Shown here in pieces: positions 17,908 through 26,276 of a stretch of 64,000 bases of DNA. Under the pieces are notes generated by a model. The model made no database searches, had not been told where the DNA came from, and saw nothing but the letters and a program-made list of their open reading frames with translations. The DNA comes from Dolichospermum circinale AWQC310F (GTDB taxonomy: Bacteria; Cyanobacteriota; Cyanobacteriia; Cyanobacteriales; Nostocaceae), in assembly GCF_000426925.1 (NCBI RefSeq), contig NZ_KE384696.1, positions 111,406 through 175,405 of the forward strand, given 5' to 3'. The translations under genes and the position numbers were made by a program. Position 1 is the first letter of the stretch; every line of letters begins with the position of its first letter.

Positions 17908-19275
17908 TTATATCTTGCAACTATCTAAATAGGCAACAAATTTGCCCCAGACTGGTCCGTCTAAAAATGCTCTGGGAAGATGCCCTTTAGGAGCTTCTAA
18001 AGAATATTTAAGCTGATCACCATATAAGTATCTGCCTCGATAACGCCAGCCCAAATCAGTAGCAAAATCTTCAAAATGTTCGTTTGTTGGTTCAAATTTA
18101 GTACCAAATAAACTCTTCCATGTTTGTGCTTGTACTGAAAACCCAAAGCGTCCTTGGCTCTTATTTTGCCAAGCTCGATTAATAGCACTTAAATTTTCAC
18201 AGGATAATCGAGAAATTGTTTTATCATTCAGCGATCCAGAAGCTTGGCTAATTTGTAACATTAAAGACTTTGTTTCTTGATCAGCCCCTTGCCAATTACC
18301 TTCAGATAATAATTGTTCCAATTTACCAGTAATGGAAAGGTCTACAGTATTACCTTTGGTTGCTATAAGGTCTACAGTTTTGCCTTTGCTTGGTATTTCT
18401 ACTTCTTTCTTTGGCGCAATTCCAGTCCAAATAGGAGGTTTCTGATTAGTGATAATGTAAAAGGTATTAATGGGAATTGCGGCATTAAATCCTGTTTTTC
18501 CCTCAGCGGATGCTCCTGTTTCTTTTTGTCCAGGTGCTGGTTTTTTTACGGGTATGATTGGTTTCCGGTTGACTCTAGTTTCTGAACCTGTGGGATCACT
18601 CTTATCTCCTCCACTTAAATCAGCTTGTCCGTGAATACCGATAACTTTACCAGAATCATCAAACACTGGTCCGCCACTATTACCAGTTTTTGTAGCTGCA
18701 TCATATACTAAGGTATAACCGTTCTTCACCCCGCGAGCAAAGGTAACTACTTTACCTCGTGTAACAGTATATGTTCTCTCCGTCCCCTGTTTGCCAAAAA
18801 TAGTGGGAAAGCCGGCAACTTTAATATCTGCCTCAAGTTTTACCTCTTCAGAATTGCCTAAAGTGGCGACGGGATAATTTTCCTCTGCTTCAAATGTTAC
18901 TGTAGCTAAATCCGGGTCATTGTCATTTTTCTGTAATACTTGACGGTCTTTAATAGGATAATCTTTACCGATGTGAGTACGAATTGTGTAAGTAATGTCT
19001 GTACTACAGATAACTTTTTTCCTTCCTATTATTGCATCACAAACGACATGATTAGCGGTTAAAACTGTGTAAGTTTTTCCTTTTTTGTCAATAATCACAC
19101 CTGATCCACCGGGAGAAATATCATTTTGGGTATTGATTTGTACTGTAGTTTTTTCTAGGCTGTCCTGAACTCTTTCTGCTGCCACTGGTTTCAAAGATGT
19201 GACAGAGAAAAGTATGGAAATTGTGACTGAGAAGATAGAGTAATTATTTTTCAGTAGCTGGTAGGATAAATTCAT
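17908..19275 (-). CDS. Secreted trypsin-like serine protease with C-terminal GUN4 domain
   Basis: After a signal peptide (to about the KPVAAE sequence) comes a chymotrypsin-like protease domain. The triad is visible as His in LTANHVVCD, Asp in DPDLATVTFE and Ser in TGNSGGPVFD. A Pro/Lys linker follows. From about residue 310 to the end lies a GUN4-like domain: LEQLLSEGNWQGADQETKSLML, then WRYRGRYLYGDQLKYS and GHLPRAFLDGPVWGKFVAYL. GUN4 domains bind porphyrins in chlorophyll synthesis, but stand-alone fusions to proteases and kinases are of unknown role. I chose ATG 19275 because AAGGTG lies just before it; a GTG at 19293 is also in frame. Confidence 0.88.
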   Translation of the reverse strand: MNLSYQLLKNNYSIFSVTISILFSVTSLKPVAAERVQDSLEKTTVQINTQNDISPGGSGVIIDKKGKTYTVLTANHVVCDAIIGRKKVICSTDITYTIRTHIGKDYPIKDRQVLQKNDNDPDLATVTFEAEENYPVATLGNSEEVKLEADIKVAGFPTIFGKQGTERTYTVTRGKVVTFARGVKNGYTLVYDAATKTGNSGGPVFDDSGKVIGIHGQADLSGGDKSDPTGSETRVNRKPIIPVKKPAPGQKETGASAEGKTGFNAAIPINTFYIITNQKPPIWTGIAPKKEVEIPSKGKTVDLIATKGNTVDLSITGKLEQLLSEGNWQGADQETKSLMLQISQASGSLNDKTISRLSCENLSAINRAWQNKSQGRFGFSVQAQTWKSLFGTKFEPTNEHFEDFATDLGWRYRGRYLYGDQLKYSLEAPKGHLPRAFLDGPVWGKFVAYLDSCKI

Positions 19276-19494
19276 ATCTACACCTTTAATCACCTGAATA
19301 CAAAGGTATCACACTTATTGTAGAAGATCAACAAGTCAGGTAATTTATTCCCTGTCTGATAGTTAAAATTCCTGAAAACTGGCTGCTTTTAGCAAAAAGA
19401 TGATCTTTACTGATGAGGATTTCGCTAATTTATGAGACACAAGCGTGGGAAAGGAAATTTATCTATGAGCTTGGAATACTTACTTGATCTAATG

Positions 19495-20073
19495 CTATAC
19501 TAGCTCCTCAAAAACAATATCCTCATAAACCGACTCAATGGGAAAACTTAAATCAATACTTCGTAGCTCGATATTATCCCCCGACTGATAATTAAAAATC
19601 TCCCAATTACCGCGATCATTTTTGCGGTATAAATCAATCGCTATTTTCTCAGCATCAACCAAAACATAATCTTGCAAACTAGGATTGCGACGATACAATC
19701 TAAATTTATCCCCTCGGTCATAATTGGCTGTACTCGGAGATAAAACCTCAACAATTAAACAGGGATATTGAATTGCTTGGGTTGCAGTGCGATCGCTATC
19801 TTCGCACGTAACGCTCACATCAGGATAAACATAATCGTTCGTTTCCAAAATATTTACACGACAATCGGAATTACCAACCTGACAACCACCACCCCGTAAA
19901 TGACCTTTAACAATAAAAATAATATTACTAGCAATTCGTCCATGATTTTGAGTTCCCCCACTCATAGCGTAAACTTCACCATTAAGATACTCATGGCGAA
20001 GCAATTGTTTCTCTTCCCAGACAAAATATTCTTCGGGTGTTAACTTAGGAAACTTATCTTTTACAGCAATCAT
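19495..20073 (-). CDS. Uma2 family endonuclease-like protein
   Basis: The 192-residue product belongs to the DUF820/Uma2 family, a PD-(D/E)XK nuclease fold that is greatly expanded in cyanobacteria. The N-terminal LTPEEYFVWEEKQ, the catalytic Asp in VYPDVSVTCED and the EXV element in PCLIVEVLSPSTA are visible. The Lys/Arg-rich DKFRLYRRNPSLQDYVLVD follows. Biological role is unknown. A second, distinct Uma2 gene lies 228 bp upstream on the same strand. Confidence 0.88.
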   Translation of the reverse strand: MIAVKDKFPKLTPEEYFVWEEKQLLRHEYLNGEVYAMSGGTQNHGRIASNIIFIVKGHLRGGGCQVGNSDCRVNILETNDYVYPDVSVTCEDSDRTATQAIQYPCLIVEVLSPSTANYDRGDKFRLYRRNPSLQDYVLVDAEKIAIDLYRKNDRGNWEIFNYQSGDNIELRSIDLSFPIESVYEDIVFEELV

Positions 20074-20301
20074 TTTTTGTTACCCCATCTGTAATAGACG
20101 CAAAGTAAAATCGTATTACCTACTTTTCCCTGACTTTTCTTAGCAGCTACTCAGCAGACCCCCCGCCCATTGTTGCTGTTAGGCGATCGCTAGTAATATT
20201 TCTGATTTTTAGGACAAAATACAACATCAATAATAGAAAAAATCCGAATCAACCGATTGTGACACCAGGGGTGGGGAATGTGGGTTTAATCATCATCCAA
20301 A

Positions 20302-20841
20302 CTACTCAAAAACAGGCGACCAAATTTCCGAAATTGCCACTTCCCAACCAGGTAATAAATCAGGAAGAGTTAAAATATCACCATCTTTGAAAATTACTGT
20401 TTTTCCATGAGAAGAAACCTCTACAGTTCTTGTTTTGGGATTAATTAAAATTCCAACTTTTGCACCTAAATTCATAAAATCTTCAATCTTTTTTCTCAGT
20501 TTATCTAAAGAATCAGTTTTAGATTTTACTTCAACTACTAAATCAGGAACTAATTCTGCATAATCTTCCGTTGATTTTCTGAGGCGATGAGCACAAACAA
20601 AAGATACATCAGGCGCACGTAAATCAGAATTTGGTAATTTAAACCCCGCACTAGAACCAACTACACGCCCTAGTTTACGAGGTCTTACCCAGTTACCCAA
20701 AATTCGTGCAAACTCAGTACCTACTTCTTCCGATTCATAACCTGACGGACTCATAATAATGATACTCCCATCTACTAATTCCAGGCGATAGTCAGGATAT
20801 GCTATCTGTATTTCTTCTAATTCTTTGACTGTAAAAGACAT
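20302..20841 (-). CDS. Uma2 family endonuclease-like protein
   Basis: The 179-residue product is a second Uma2/DUF820 member. Key motifs are LRAPDVSFVC (catalytic Asp) and VPDLVVEVKSKTD (Glu-X-Val-Lys), followed by LRKKIEDFMNLGAKVGILINP. It is clearly diverged from its neighbour, so this is not a recent tandem duplication. The ATG at 20841 gives MSFTVKELEE. Function unknown. Confidence 0.88.
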   Translation of the reverse strand: MSFTVKELEEIQIAYPDYRLELVDGSIIIMSPSGYESEEVGTEFARILGNWVRPRKLGRVVGSSAGFKLPNSDLRAPDVSFVCAHRLRKSTEDYAELVPDLVVEVKSKTDSLDKLRKKIEDFMNLGAKVGILINPKTRTVEVSSHGKTVIFKDGDILTLPDLLPGWEVAISEIWSPVFE

Positions 20842-20937
20842 GATCGTTTTCTCCTGAAATACTACGGAAATACTGTCATATTAGGCATTCCTGAATTGAG
20901 GTATGAAAATCAAATATTCTAGTTCTTAAACTCTTAC

Positions 20938-20971
20938 TCTCTGCGTCCTTCGCGCCTCTGCGTGAGAAAAA
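20938..20971. repeat. Dispersed repeat (CTCTGCGTCCTTCGCGCCTCTGCG type)
   Basis: A short pyrimidine-rich repeat lies between the Uma2 gene and ccmO. Similar sequences are at about 36170-36204, 46250-46282 and 56828-56850. Such CTCTGCGTCTTTGCG units are common in Nostocales intergenic DNA. Confidence 0.6.
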
Positions 20972-21000
20972 ATCATACCTTCATTCACCAACGCCTCATA

Positions 21001-21870
21001 TTATTCATCATGCCAAATTTCTTCCTTCACCCTCACAGGCAATTTCGCTAAATCTGGCAACTCCACCGCCTCCACATCTGTGATTTTATCTTTAATATTA
21101 ATAGGTATATTCACTGGTTGACGTTCTTCCATCCAGCAACTAGCCACAGGTAAAGTTTCTTCTAACTCGTCTAAAGGACGAGGAATAACCATAACTGCAT
21201 TTAACTCACCAATGCGTTCCGCTTCAAACATTCCTGCCTCTACTGCTACAGCTACATTAGCCACCGAACCACGAATGATGGCCGTACACAAACCAGCACC
21301 AATCTTTTCATAGGAGGCTAAATGTACATCAGCAGCTTTCAGCATGGCATCACAAGCTCCCACCATGGCTGGAAAGCCACGAGTTTCCACCAGTCCAATG
21401 GCTTGATTACTCAAACGGCTGTATCTACCATCTTCCATGAATTTAGTTAGGCGGTTAATCGGTAAAACTATATCTAAATTAGGATAGGGACGGGGAATAA
21501 CCAAACTAGATACCAACTGTCCAAACTGTTCAGCAGTTTGTACACCTGCTTCTACAGCCAAGCGCACATCAGCAATACCACCTCGGACAATAGCGGTACA
21601 GTGACCACTACCAATTTTCTCATAACCAACTAAGTGGACTCCAGCCGACTTTAACATCATGTCAGCCGTGCCAACTATAGCGGGGAAACTGAGAGTTGAG
21701 ACTAAACCTAAAGCAGTATCTTTGAGGCTGTCACGGCGACGTTCTGCATGAATATTGCTCAAAGCACTTTCATTATATGTTTCCATCTGCATTTTCCAGG
21801 ATAAGGTTCGTATAGCGTCTTCAATCACAGAAGAATGAAAACTAGCATTTGAATATGGACTTGGGTTCAC
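21001..21870 (-). CDS. ccmO: Carboxysome shell protein CcmO (tandem BMC domains)
   Basis: CcmO is a minor shell protein of the beta-carboxysome needed to close or edge the shell. Two BMC domains are present: about residues 52-135 (ALGLVSTLSFPAIVGTADMM, YEKIGSGHCTAIVRGGI) and 157-240 (AIGLVETRGFPAMVGACDAM, YEKIGAGLCTAIIRGSV). The N-terminal 50 and C-terminal 45 residues are extra. The 289-residue length fits. It is the last gene of the ccm operon, 16 bp after ccmN. Confidence 0.93.
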   Translation of the reverse strand: MNPSPYSNASFHSSVIEDAIRTLSWKMQMETYNESALSNIHAERRRDSLKDTALGLVSTLSFPAIVGTADMMLKSAGVHLVGYEKIGSGHCTAIVRGGIADVRLAVEAGVQTAEQFGQLVSSLVIPRPYPNLDIVLPINRLTKFMEDGRYSRLSNQAIGLVETRGFPAMVGACDAMLKAADVHLASYEKIGAGLCTAIIRGSVANVAVAVEAGMFEAERIGELNAVMVIPRPLDELEETLPVASCWMEERQPVNIPINIKDKITDVEAVELPDLAKLPVRVKEEIWHDE

Positions 21871-21886
21871 ACTTCATACTTAACAC

Positions 21887-22645
21887 TTAACCTGAAGAAT
21901 TTTCAGAGTTTTGATTGCCCAAAGATTGTCTATGGGGGAATAATGTACTCAGCAGCCTATTTATGCTACCTTGTCCATAAATTTGTGTACCAAAAATATT
22001 GTGAGTTTCAAGATTCGACTCACTGGGTTTTAAGTTGTCAGAGCATTCTTCTGTAGACTGCGGAAGCTTAGTTTCTTCAGATGTAGAATCACTTATTACA
22101 GCGGTTTCTTCTACCGGAGGAGACTGGCTTTTCGGTGTGGGTGAAGGTGGAGATACGGGTGTAGATTGGTGTTTAAATTCCAGAAAAGCCGCCACCGAGA
22201 GTTGAGTTGAGGAAATTACTTGTTCCTGTTTCTCTGGTTTCTCTGGCTGAGAATTAGAAGACTCCGGTTCTTCTGCTGACGCTTCAACAACCTGCCGACT
22301 AGTATCCCCCAAAATTGAACCAGAGGCAATCACTTGTCCTGGCGCTACGGAATAGTTAAAAACTGTTGTTGCTGCACCAATACAGGCATTAGCCCCAATT
22401 TTACCTTGACCAACCATCAAAAAACCGGCTCCCAGGTTTGCTCCTGCTTCTATTTCTAGGATACCCTCGCTTACTTGGAGAATTGACCCCATACCCAGAC
22501 ATACCCCAGCGCCAATCACAATTCTACTGTTAGTAGCTGCTTGGAGAATTATTCCCGGAGCTAATACCGCACTGGGATGAATAATCACGTCGCCATAAAT
22601 ATGTGTATCAAATCTATCGCTCAATTGTAGCAGCGATATTGACAT
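21887..22645 (-). CDS. ccmN: Carboxysome assembly protein CcmN
   Basis: CcmN links the CcmM-Rubisco core to the shell. The N-terminal left-handed beta-helix (about residues 15-115) shows hexapeptide repeats such as IHPSAVLAPGIILQA and GANACIGAATTVFNYSVAPG. A long Pro/Ser/Glu-rich linker follows (about 120-205). The C-terminus holds the encapsulation helix, IYGQGSINRLLSTLFPH at about residues 223-239, which in this family binds CcmK. It lies between ccmM and ccmO. A short STRR fills the gap to ccmM. Confidence 0.92.
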   Translation of the reverse strand: MSISLLQLSDRFDTHIYGDVIIHPSAVLAPGIILQAATNSRIVIGAGVCLGMGSILQVSEGILEIEAGANLGAGFLMVGQGKIGANACIGAATTVFNYSVAPGQVIASGSILGDTSRQVVEASAEEPESSNSQPEKPEKQEQVISSTQLSVAAFLEFKHQSTPVSPPSPTPKSQSPPVEETAVISDSTSEETKLPQSTEECSDNLKPSESNLETHNIFGTQIYGQGSINRLLSTLFPHRQSLGNQNSENSSG

Positions 22646-22687
22646 GAAATTTATTACCTCGGAAGCCGGAAATGGACGATATATTAG

Positions 22688-22722
22688 CTAATAGGTAATG
22701 GGTAATGGGTAATTGGTAATTG
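22688..22722. repeat. Short STRR (GGTAATG/GGTAATT heptamers)
   Basis: About five heptamers lie in the 108-bp gap between ccmM and ccmN, inside the operon. The same type of unit occurs at 54934-55005. Confidence 0.75.
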
Positions 22723-22753
22723 TTGCCTCCTGCCCTTTCCCTTTTCCCTACTC

Positions 22754-24403
22754 CTATGGACGCTGAATAATTGCTTCTAATACGCGGCGTTTTGCTTTGG
22801 GGTCTGTACCCACTAAACGCACATACTCGCCTGGATATTCAGAAACATACCCTTCTAAGGCTGCGATCGCTTCTCGTTCAGATGTAGTCTGAATTTGACC
22901 CGCAACTGTCCAAGTACCTGTGCGGAAGCGGCGCTGATCTACGTGTTCAACCGCAATTTTTGCACCACTAGACAACAATTGGCGCAATTGATCTACTGTT
23001 TCCGCGCTTAGACGGCTGCTGGTGACTGTCGCTGTTGCTGTTGCAGAATTTGTACTTGTAAATGATTTGCTGCTACCAGAAGAGGCTACGAGTCCGTTTG
23101 GTCTTTGGATAATTGCTTCCAATACGCGACGTTTGGCTTTGGTGTCAATGCCAATTAAACGCACATAATCACCTTTATGGGACTCTATACACTCTTCTAA
23201 AGCAGAAATAACTGCTTGAGTAGATGTAGATTGAATTGGTTCACAACTATTCCAAGAACCTGTACGGAAACGTCGTTCATCTACGTGTTCTGTGCCAATC
23301 TTGTAACCACTGGCCAAAAGTTGACGAATTTGATCTAAGGTTTCCGCACTCAATTTCCCACTACCAACGGCATTACCATTACCATTGTAACTGCCAGCAG
23401 ATGCAGTAGCAGGAGCTTTAAAGCTAGATGTACCAGCAACTACACCATCAGGACGTTGAACGATTGTTTCTAATACCCGTCTTCTGTTGTTATCAATACC
23501 AAATAGACGCACATATTCACCGCTATGGTCTCGCAAACAGGATTCTATAGCCGAAACTGCCTCACCTAAAGACCGGGTTTCAATGGCTTGACAACTCTGC
23601 CAAGAACCCGTACGGAAACGTCTTTGGTCTACGTGTTCTGTGCCAATTTTAAATCCTTGTTCTAGTAGATAACGTAATTGATCTACTGTTTCTGTACTTA
23701 AGCTATAGCTGGCCACGTCACTGCTCCTTTCTAACTCTTCAATTTCAATGCTTGTATAAGATTTATATGCTGCAAGATTAAGTTCATCCCGAATGGGCGC
23801 AATACACTTGCTATCTGCGGCGCAGTGATAACCAGCCCGCAAAGCCTGATTAATTCCGACTACATGGTGAGCAAATTCTTGATCCTGCACCTGGACATCT
23901 GGTAATCTATCCGCTTGCTGCTGAGTAGTAATTATTGACCCAGAGGCTACGTATTTACCCGGTGGAATTTCCACATCTTGAATTAAGGCGTGCATCATAA
24001 TAATGCACCCTGCACCCACTCTGGCATTAAATACCGTAGAACGAAAGCCAATAAAACAACTATCGCCAACGTAAGCAGGTCCATGAATTAGCGCCATGTG
24101 GGTAATGGAAGCACTTTTGCCAATCCATACTGAGTATTTCTGGCCATCATCACCAATAACTCGGCCTTGCTCCAACCCATGAATAACTACACCATCTTGA
24201 ATATTAGTATTTTCACTAACACAAAAAGGTGTACCTTCATCTGCTCTAATGGAAGTTCCTGGAGCAATTATGACATTTGCACCTATATTGACATCACCAA
24301 TTAGGTTACAAGAAGAGTGTACAAATGCAGTTTTATCGATATTGGGTTCGGCTAAACTCCTTGACCACGGGGTTGGGGGTGCCGCCGTGCTGCGGACTAC
24401 CAT
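22754..24403 (-). CDS. ccmM: Carboxysome scaffold and gamma-carbonic anhydrase CcmM
   Basis: CcmM organises Rubisco inside the beta-carboxysome and in some species is the carbonic anhydrase. Residues 1-210 form the gamma-CA domain. Its zinc ligands H75, H102 and H107 are present, as are C194 and C200 ([10 protein letters not shown]), the disulfide pair needed for activity in characterised homologues. Three Rubisco small-subunit-like domains follow, each with an ETVDQLR or ETLDQIR start, [12 protein letters not shown] core and [11 protein letters not shown] end. Domains 1 and 2 each have two Cys (SCQAI/SCLRD and SCEPI/ECIES); domain 3 has none. An internal start makes the short form. Full length 549 residues. 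Confidence 0.95.
   Translation of the reverse strand: MVVRSTAAPPTPWSRSLAEPNIDKTAFVHSSCNLIGDVNIGANVIIAPGTSIRADEGTPFCVSENTNIQDGVVIHGLEQGRVIGDDGQKYSVWIGKSASITHMALIHGPAYVGDSCFIGFRSTVFNARVGAGCIIMMHALIQDVEIPPGKYVASGSIITTQQQADRLPDVQVQDQEFAHHVVGINQALRAGYHCAADSKCIAPIRDELNLAAYKSYTSIEIEELERSSDVASYSLSTETVDQLRYLLEQGFKIGTEHVDQRRFRTGSWQSCQAIETRSLGEAVSAIESCLRDHSGEYVRLFGIDNNRRRVLETIVQRPDGVVAGTSSFKAPATASAGSYNGNGNAVGSGKLSAETLDQIRQLLASGYKIGTEHVDERRFRTGSWNSCEPIQSTSTQAVISALEECIESHKGDYVRLIGIDTKAKRRVLEAIIQRPNGLVASSGSSKSFTSTNSATATATVTSSRLSAETVDQLRQLLSSGAKIAVEHVDQRRFRTGTWTVAGQIQTTSEREAIAALEGYVSEYPGEYVRLVGTDPKAKRRVLEAIIQRP
23714..23729 (-). promoter_or_regulatory. Internal ribosome binding site and GTG for short CcmM
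   Basis: On the coding strand AAGGAG (23729-23724) is followed by seven bases and an in-frame GTG at 23716-23714, codon 230 of ccmM. Translation from it would give a 320-residue protein with only the three Rubisco-like domains. This matches the known M35 short form of CcmM made from an internal GTG in Synechococcus. Spacing and sequence are close to ideal. Confidence 0.85.
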
Positions 24404-24430
24404 TGCGAGATTCCTCCTGAAATAAGCTTT

Positions 24431-24562
24431 TTGTCAGTTGTCAGTTGTCAGTTGTCAGTTGTCAGTTGTCAGTTGTCAGTTGTTAGTTGTCAGTTGTCAC
24501 CTATTACCTGTCACCTGTTACCTATTACCTGTCACCTGTCACCTGTCACTTATTACCTGTTC
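24431..24562. repeat. STRR array (GTCAGTT, then GTCACCT heptamers)
   Basis: About nine GTCAGTT heptamers run into about ten units of the CACCTGT/TACCTAT type. The array fills the 163-bp gap between ccmL and ccmM, within an operon. It may fold little, but it pushes the two genes apart. It is not a CRISPR because there are no spacers. Confidence 0.92.
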
Positions 24563-24566
24563 CTGA

Positions 24567-24872
24567 CTATCTATACTGGTCTTTTTTGCTGTAAATGACA
24601 CGATCTTCAACATAAATGGTATCTATAATTGCCACCACTGCTGCATCTAAGGGTCGTTGTTCATTGCCCAGCACTTGACGAGCAGCACTGCCGCGACTGA
24701 CAAGTACCCACTCATTCACTCCTGCCCCCACACTATTATCGGCTGCTACCTCGTATACTGGCAGGAGATTGCCATTTTCATCTACCAATTGCAACATCAG
24801 CAGTTTCACACCCCGCAGACTGGGATCTTTTTGGGTGCTAGTTACTGTGCCACGAACTCTGGCAATTTGCAT
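24567..24872 (-). CDS. ccmL: Carboxysome shell vertex protein CcmL
   Basis: CcmL forms pentamers that cap the icosahedral vertices of the carboxysome. The 101-residue length is right for the EutN/CcmL family. MQIARVRGTVTSTQKDPSLRG at the start, the GAGVNEWVLVSRGSAAR loop and AAVVAIIDTIYVE near the end are diagnostic. The gene starts 6 bp after ccmK1 ends, so the two are probably translated together. Confidence 0.96.
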   Translation of the reverse strand: MQIARVRGTVTSTQKDPSLRGVKLLMLQLVDENGNLLPVYEVAADNSVGAGVNEWVLVSRGSAARQVLGNEQRPLDAAVVAIIDTIYVEDRVIYSKKDQYR

Positions 24873-24878
24873 GATTAA

Positions 24879-25223
24879 TTATGGTCTTCTACCGAAAGGG
24901 CGAATTGTGTTTACACCTTCCCGGAATTGTTCTACATCTTCTGTATATCGAATTGGTAGGACATATTCCAAGTTTTCGTGAGGACGCGCAATGATGTGTG
25001 TAGATAGGACTTGTCCACCGTTAACACGCTTCACTGATTCTACTCCAGCACCTACTGAAGCTTGAACCTCGGAAACGTCACCACGGACGATAACTGTCAC
25101 CCGACCACTACCGATCTTTTCATATCCTACCAAGGTAACACGCGCAGCTTTCACCATCGCATCAGCAGCTTCTACTACTGCGGGAAAGCCTAATGTTTCT
25201 ACCATTCCTACTGCAATTGACAT
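24879..25223 (-). CDS. ccmK1: Carboxysome shell hexamer protein CcmK1-like
   Basis: This BMC-domain protein forms hexameric tiles of the shell facet. The sequence [23 protein letters not shown] and pore motif KIGSGR are canonical. It has a C-terminal tail ([12 protein letters not shown]) that the neighbouring paralogue lacks, which fits CcmK1. Length 114 residues. It is the second gene of the operon, 103 bp after ccmK2 and 6 bp before ccmL. Confidence 0.93.
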   Translation of the reverse strand: MSIAVGMVETLGFPAVVEAADAMVKAARVTLVGYEKIGSGRVTVIVRGDVSEVQASVGAGVESVKRVNGGQVLSTHIIARPHENLEYVLPIRYTEDVEQFREGVNTIRPFGRRP

Positions 25224-25326
25224 TTTTTTGTCCTTAAATTAAATTTTTACCTGTACCAGATTTAATTTCAAACCACCAGTCTCGTTAATGATTTTCGTTT
25301 AAATGGTCAGCCTTTCCACAACTAGA

Positions 25327-25635
25327 CTAAGCGCGAAACTGTTCTACTGCTTCTGTATAACGAATTGGCAAGACGTATTCTAAGTTCTCGTGGGGACGGG
25401 CAATGATGTGTGTAGACACTACTTCACCACCGTTGACTCTTTTGGCTGCTTCAATACCAGCCGCAACTGAAGCTTGCACTTCAGAAACATCTCCCCTCAC
25501 AATCACTGTAACGCGAGCGCTGCCAATTTTTTCATATCCTACTAAAGTTACACGGGCAGCTTTTACCATGGCATCAGCAGCTTCTACTACTGCGGGAAAG
25601 CCTTTAGTTTCAATCATTCCAACTGCAATTGGCAT
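25327..25635 (-). CDS. ccmK2: Carboxysome shell hexamer protein CcmK2-like
   Basis: This is the first gene of the ccm operon and encodes the main facet hexamer. I start at ATG 25635 ([14 protein letters not shown]), the family N-terminus, rather than at 25650, which adds MRSSA. Length 102-103 residues. The pore motif reads KIGSAR, not KIGSGR as in its neighbour, so an Ala replaces the second Gly beside the pore. Identity to ccmK1 is otherwise very high over the first 97 residues, with long shared DNA stretches that could allow gene conversion. Confidence 0.93.
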   Translation of the reverse strand: MPIAVGMIETKGFPAVVEAADAMVKAARVTLVGYEKIGSARVTVIVRGDVSEVQASVAAGIEAAKRVNGGEVVSTHIIARPHENLEYVLPIRYTEAVEQFRA

Positions 25636-26276
25636 CGCAGAACTCCTCAAAAATTAATCGTTTTAGAACTAGCGGTGGAAATTTTGTCCGGGGATGCTCA
25701 CTTTCCAAAATACCGCCATATTTAAGCTTATGAAACCTTAGCATCCTTGGCAACATAAATTACTATAATAGTTTGTCATAAAATATATTTAAAAAACTTA
25801 ACAAAACTTTATACTGTCCTTTGTGGTCTTCAAATTCACTGATCCCTAGAGTGACAGCTTATGCTTTATAATTTCTTTATCACTTTTAGAACCACTACAG
25901 TTTACAGCCTAAGCTAATTCTTTGATAAGGAGGACTGGCATAGGCTAGGTATGTGATAGATGGGCTATTGGCTAGATCTTTTACTTGGCTATTTTCATAA
26001 ATACTGGGTGAAAATTCGCAAATTTTACAAATGTACATGAAAAACTAATTTAAAACAGCAGGAAAGGAAAAATGTTCTTTAATAAGAGAATATATAAAAT
26101 ATGACAGCATTATTTAATGACTCGATCAAAGGCTATTTTCAAGCAAATATGCCTAAGATATTTAGCTAAAAAAGTTAAGAAAACATAGATTTTCTCGGAA
26201 AATTTTGTTTTTGAGCAAAGGATTATTTAAAGGCTGTTTAAGAGAATGGAAACTCAGTTGTCAAGGAAGATTTTAA
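25636..26276. promoter_or_regulatory. Divergent promoter region between ccm operon and ndhF3 operon
   Basis: This 641-bp AT-rich region separates two operons that both respond to inorganic carbon in other cyanobacteria. No ORF is visible. A Shine-Dalgarno AAGGA lies at about 26263-26267, ahead of the ndhF3 ATG. LysR-type regulators (CcmR/NdhR, CmpR) act on such promoters elsewhere; I could not pick a site with confidence. The length leaves room for two separate promoters and long leaders. Confidence 0.6.

Noticed and set aside
24431-24562. Second CRISPR-like array
   Set aside because: Simple heptamer tandem repeats without spacers.
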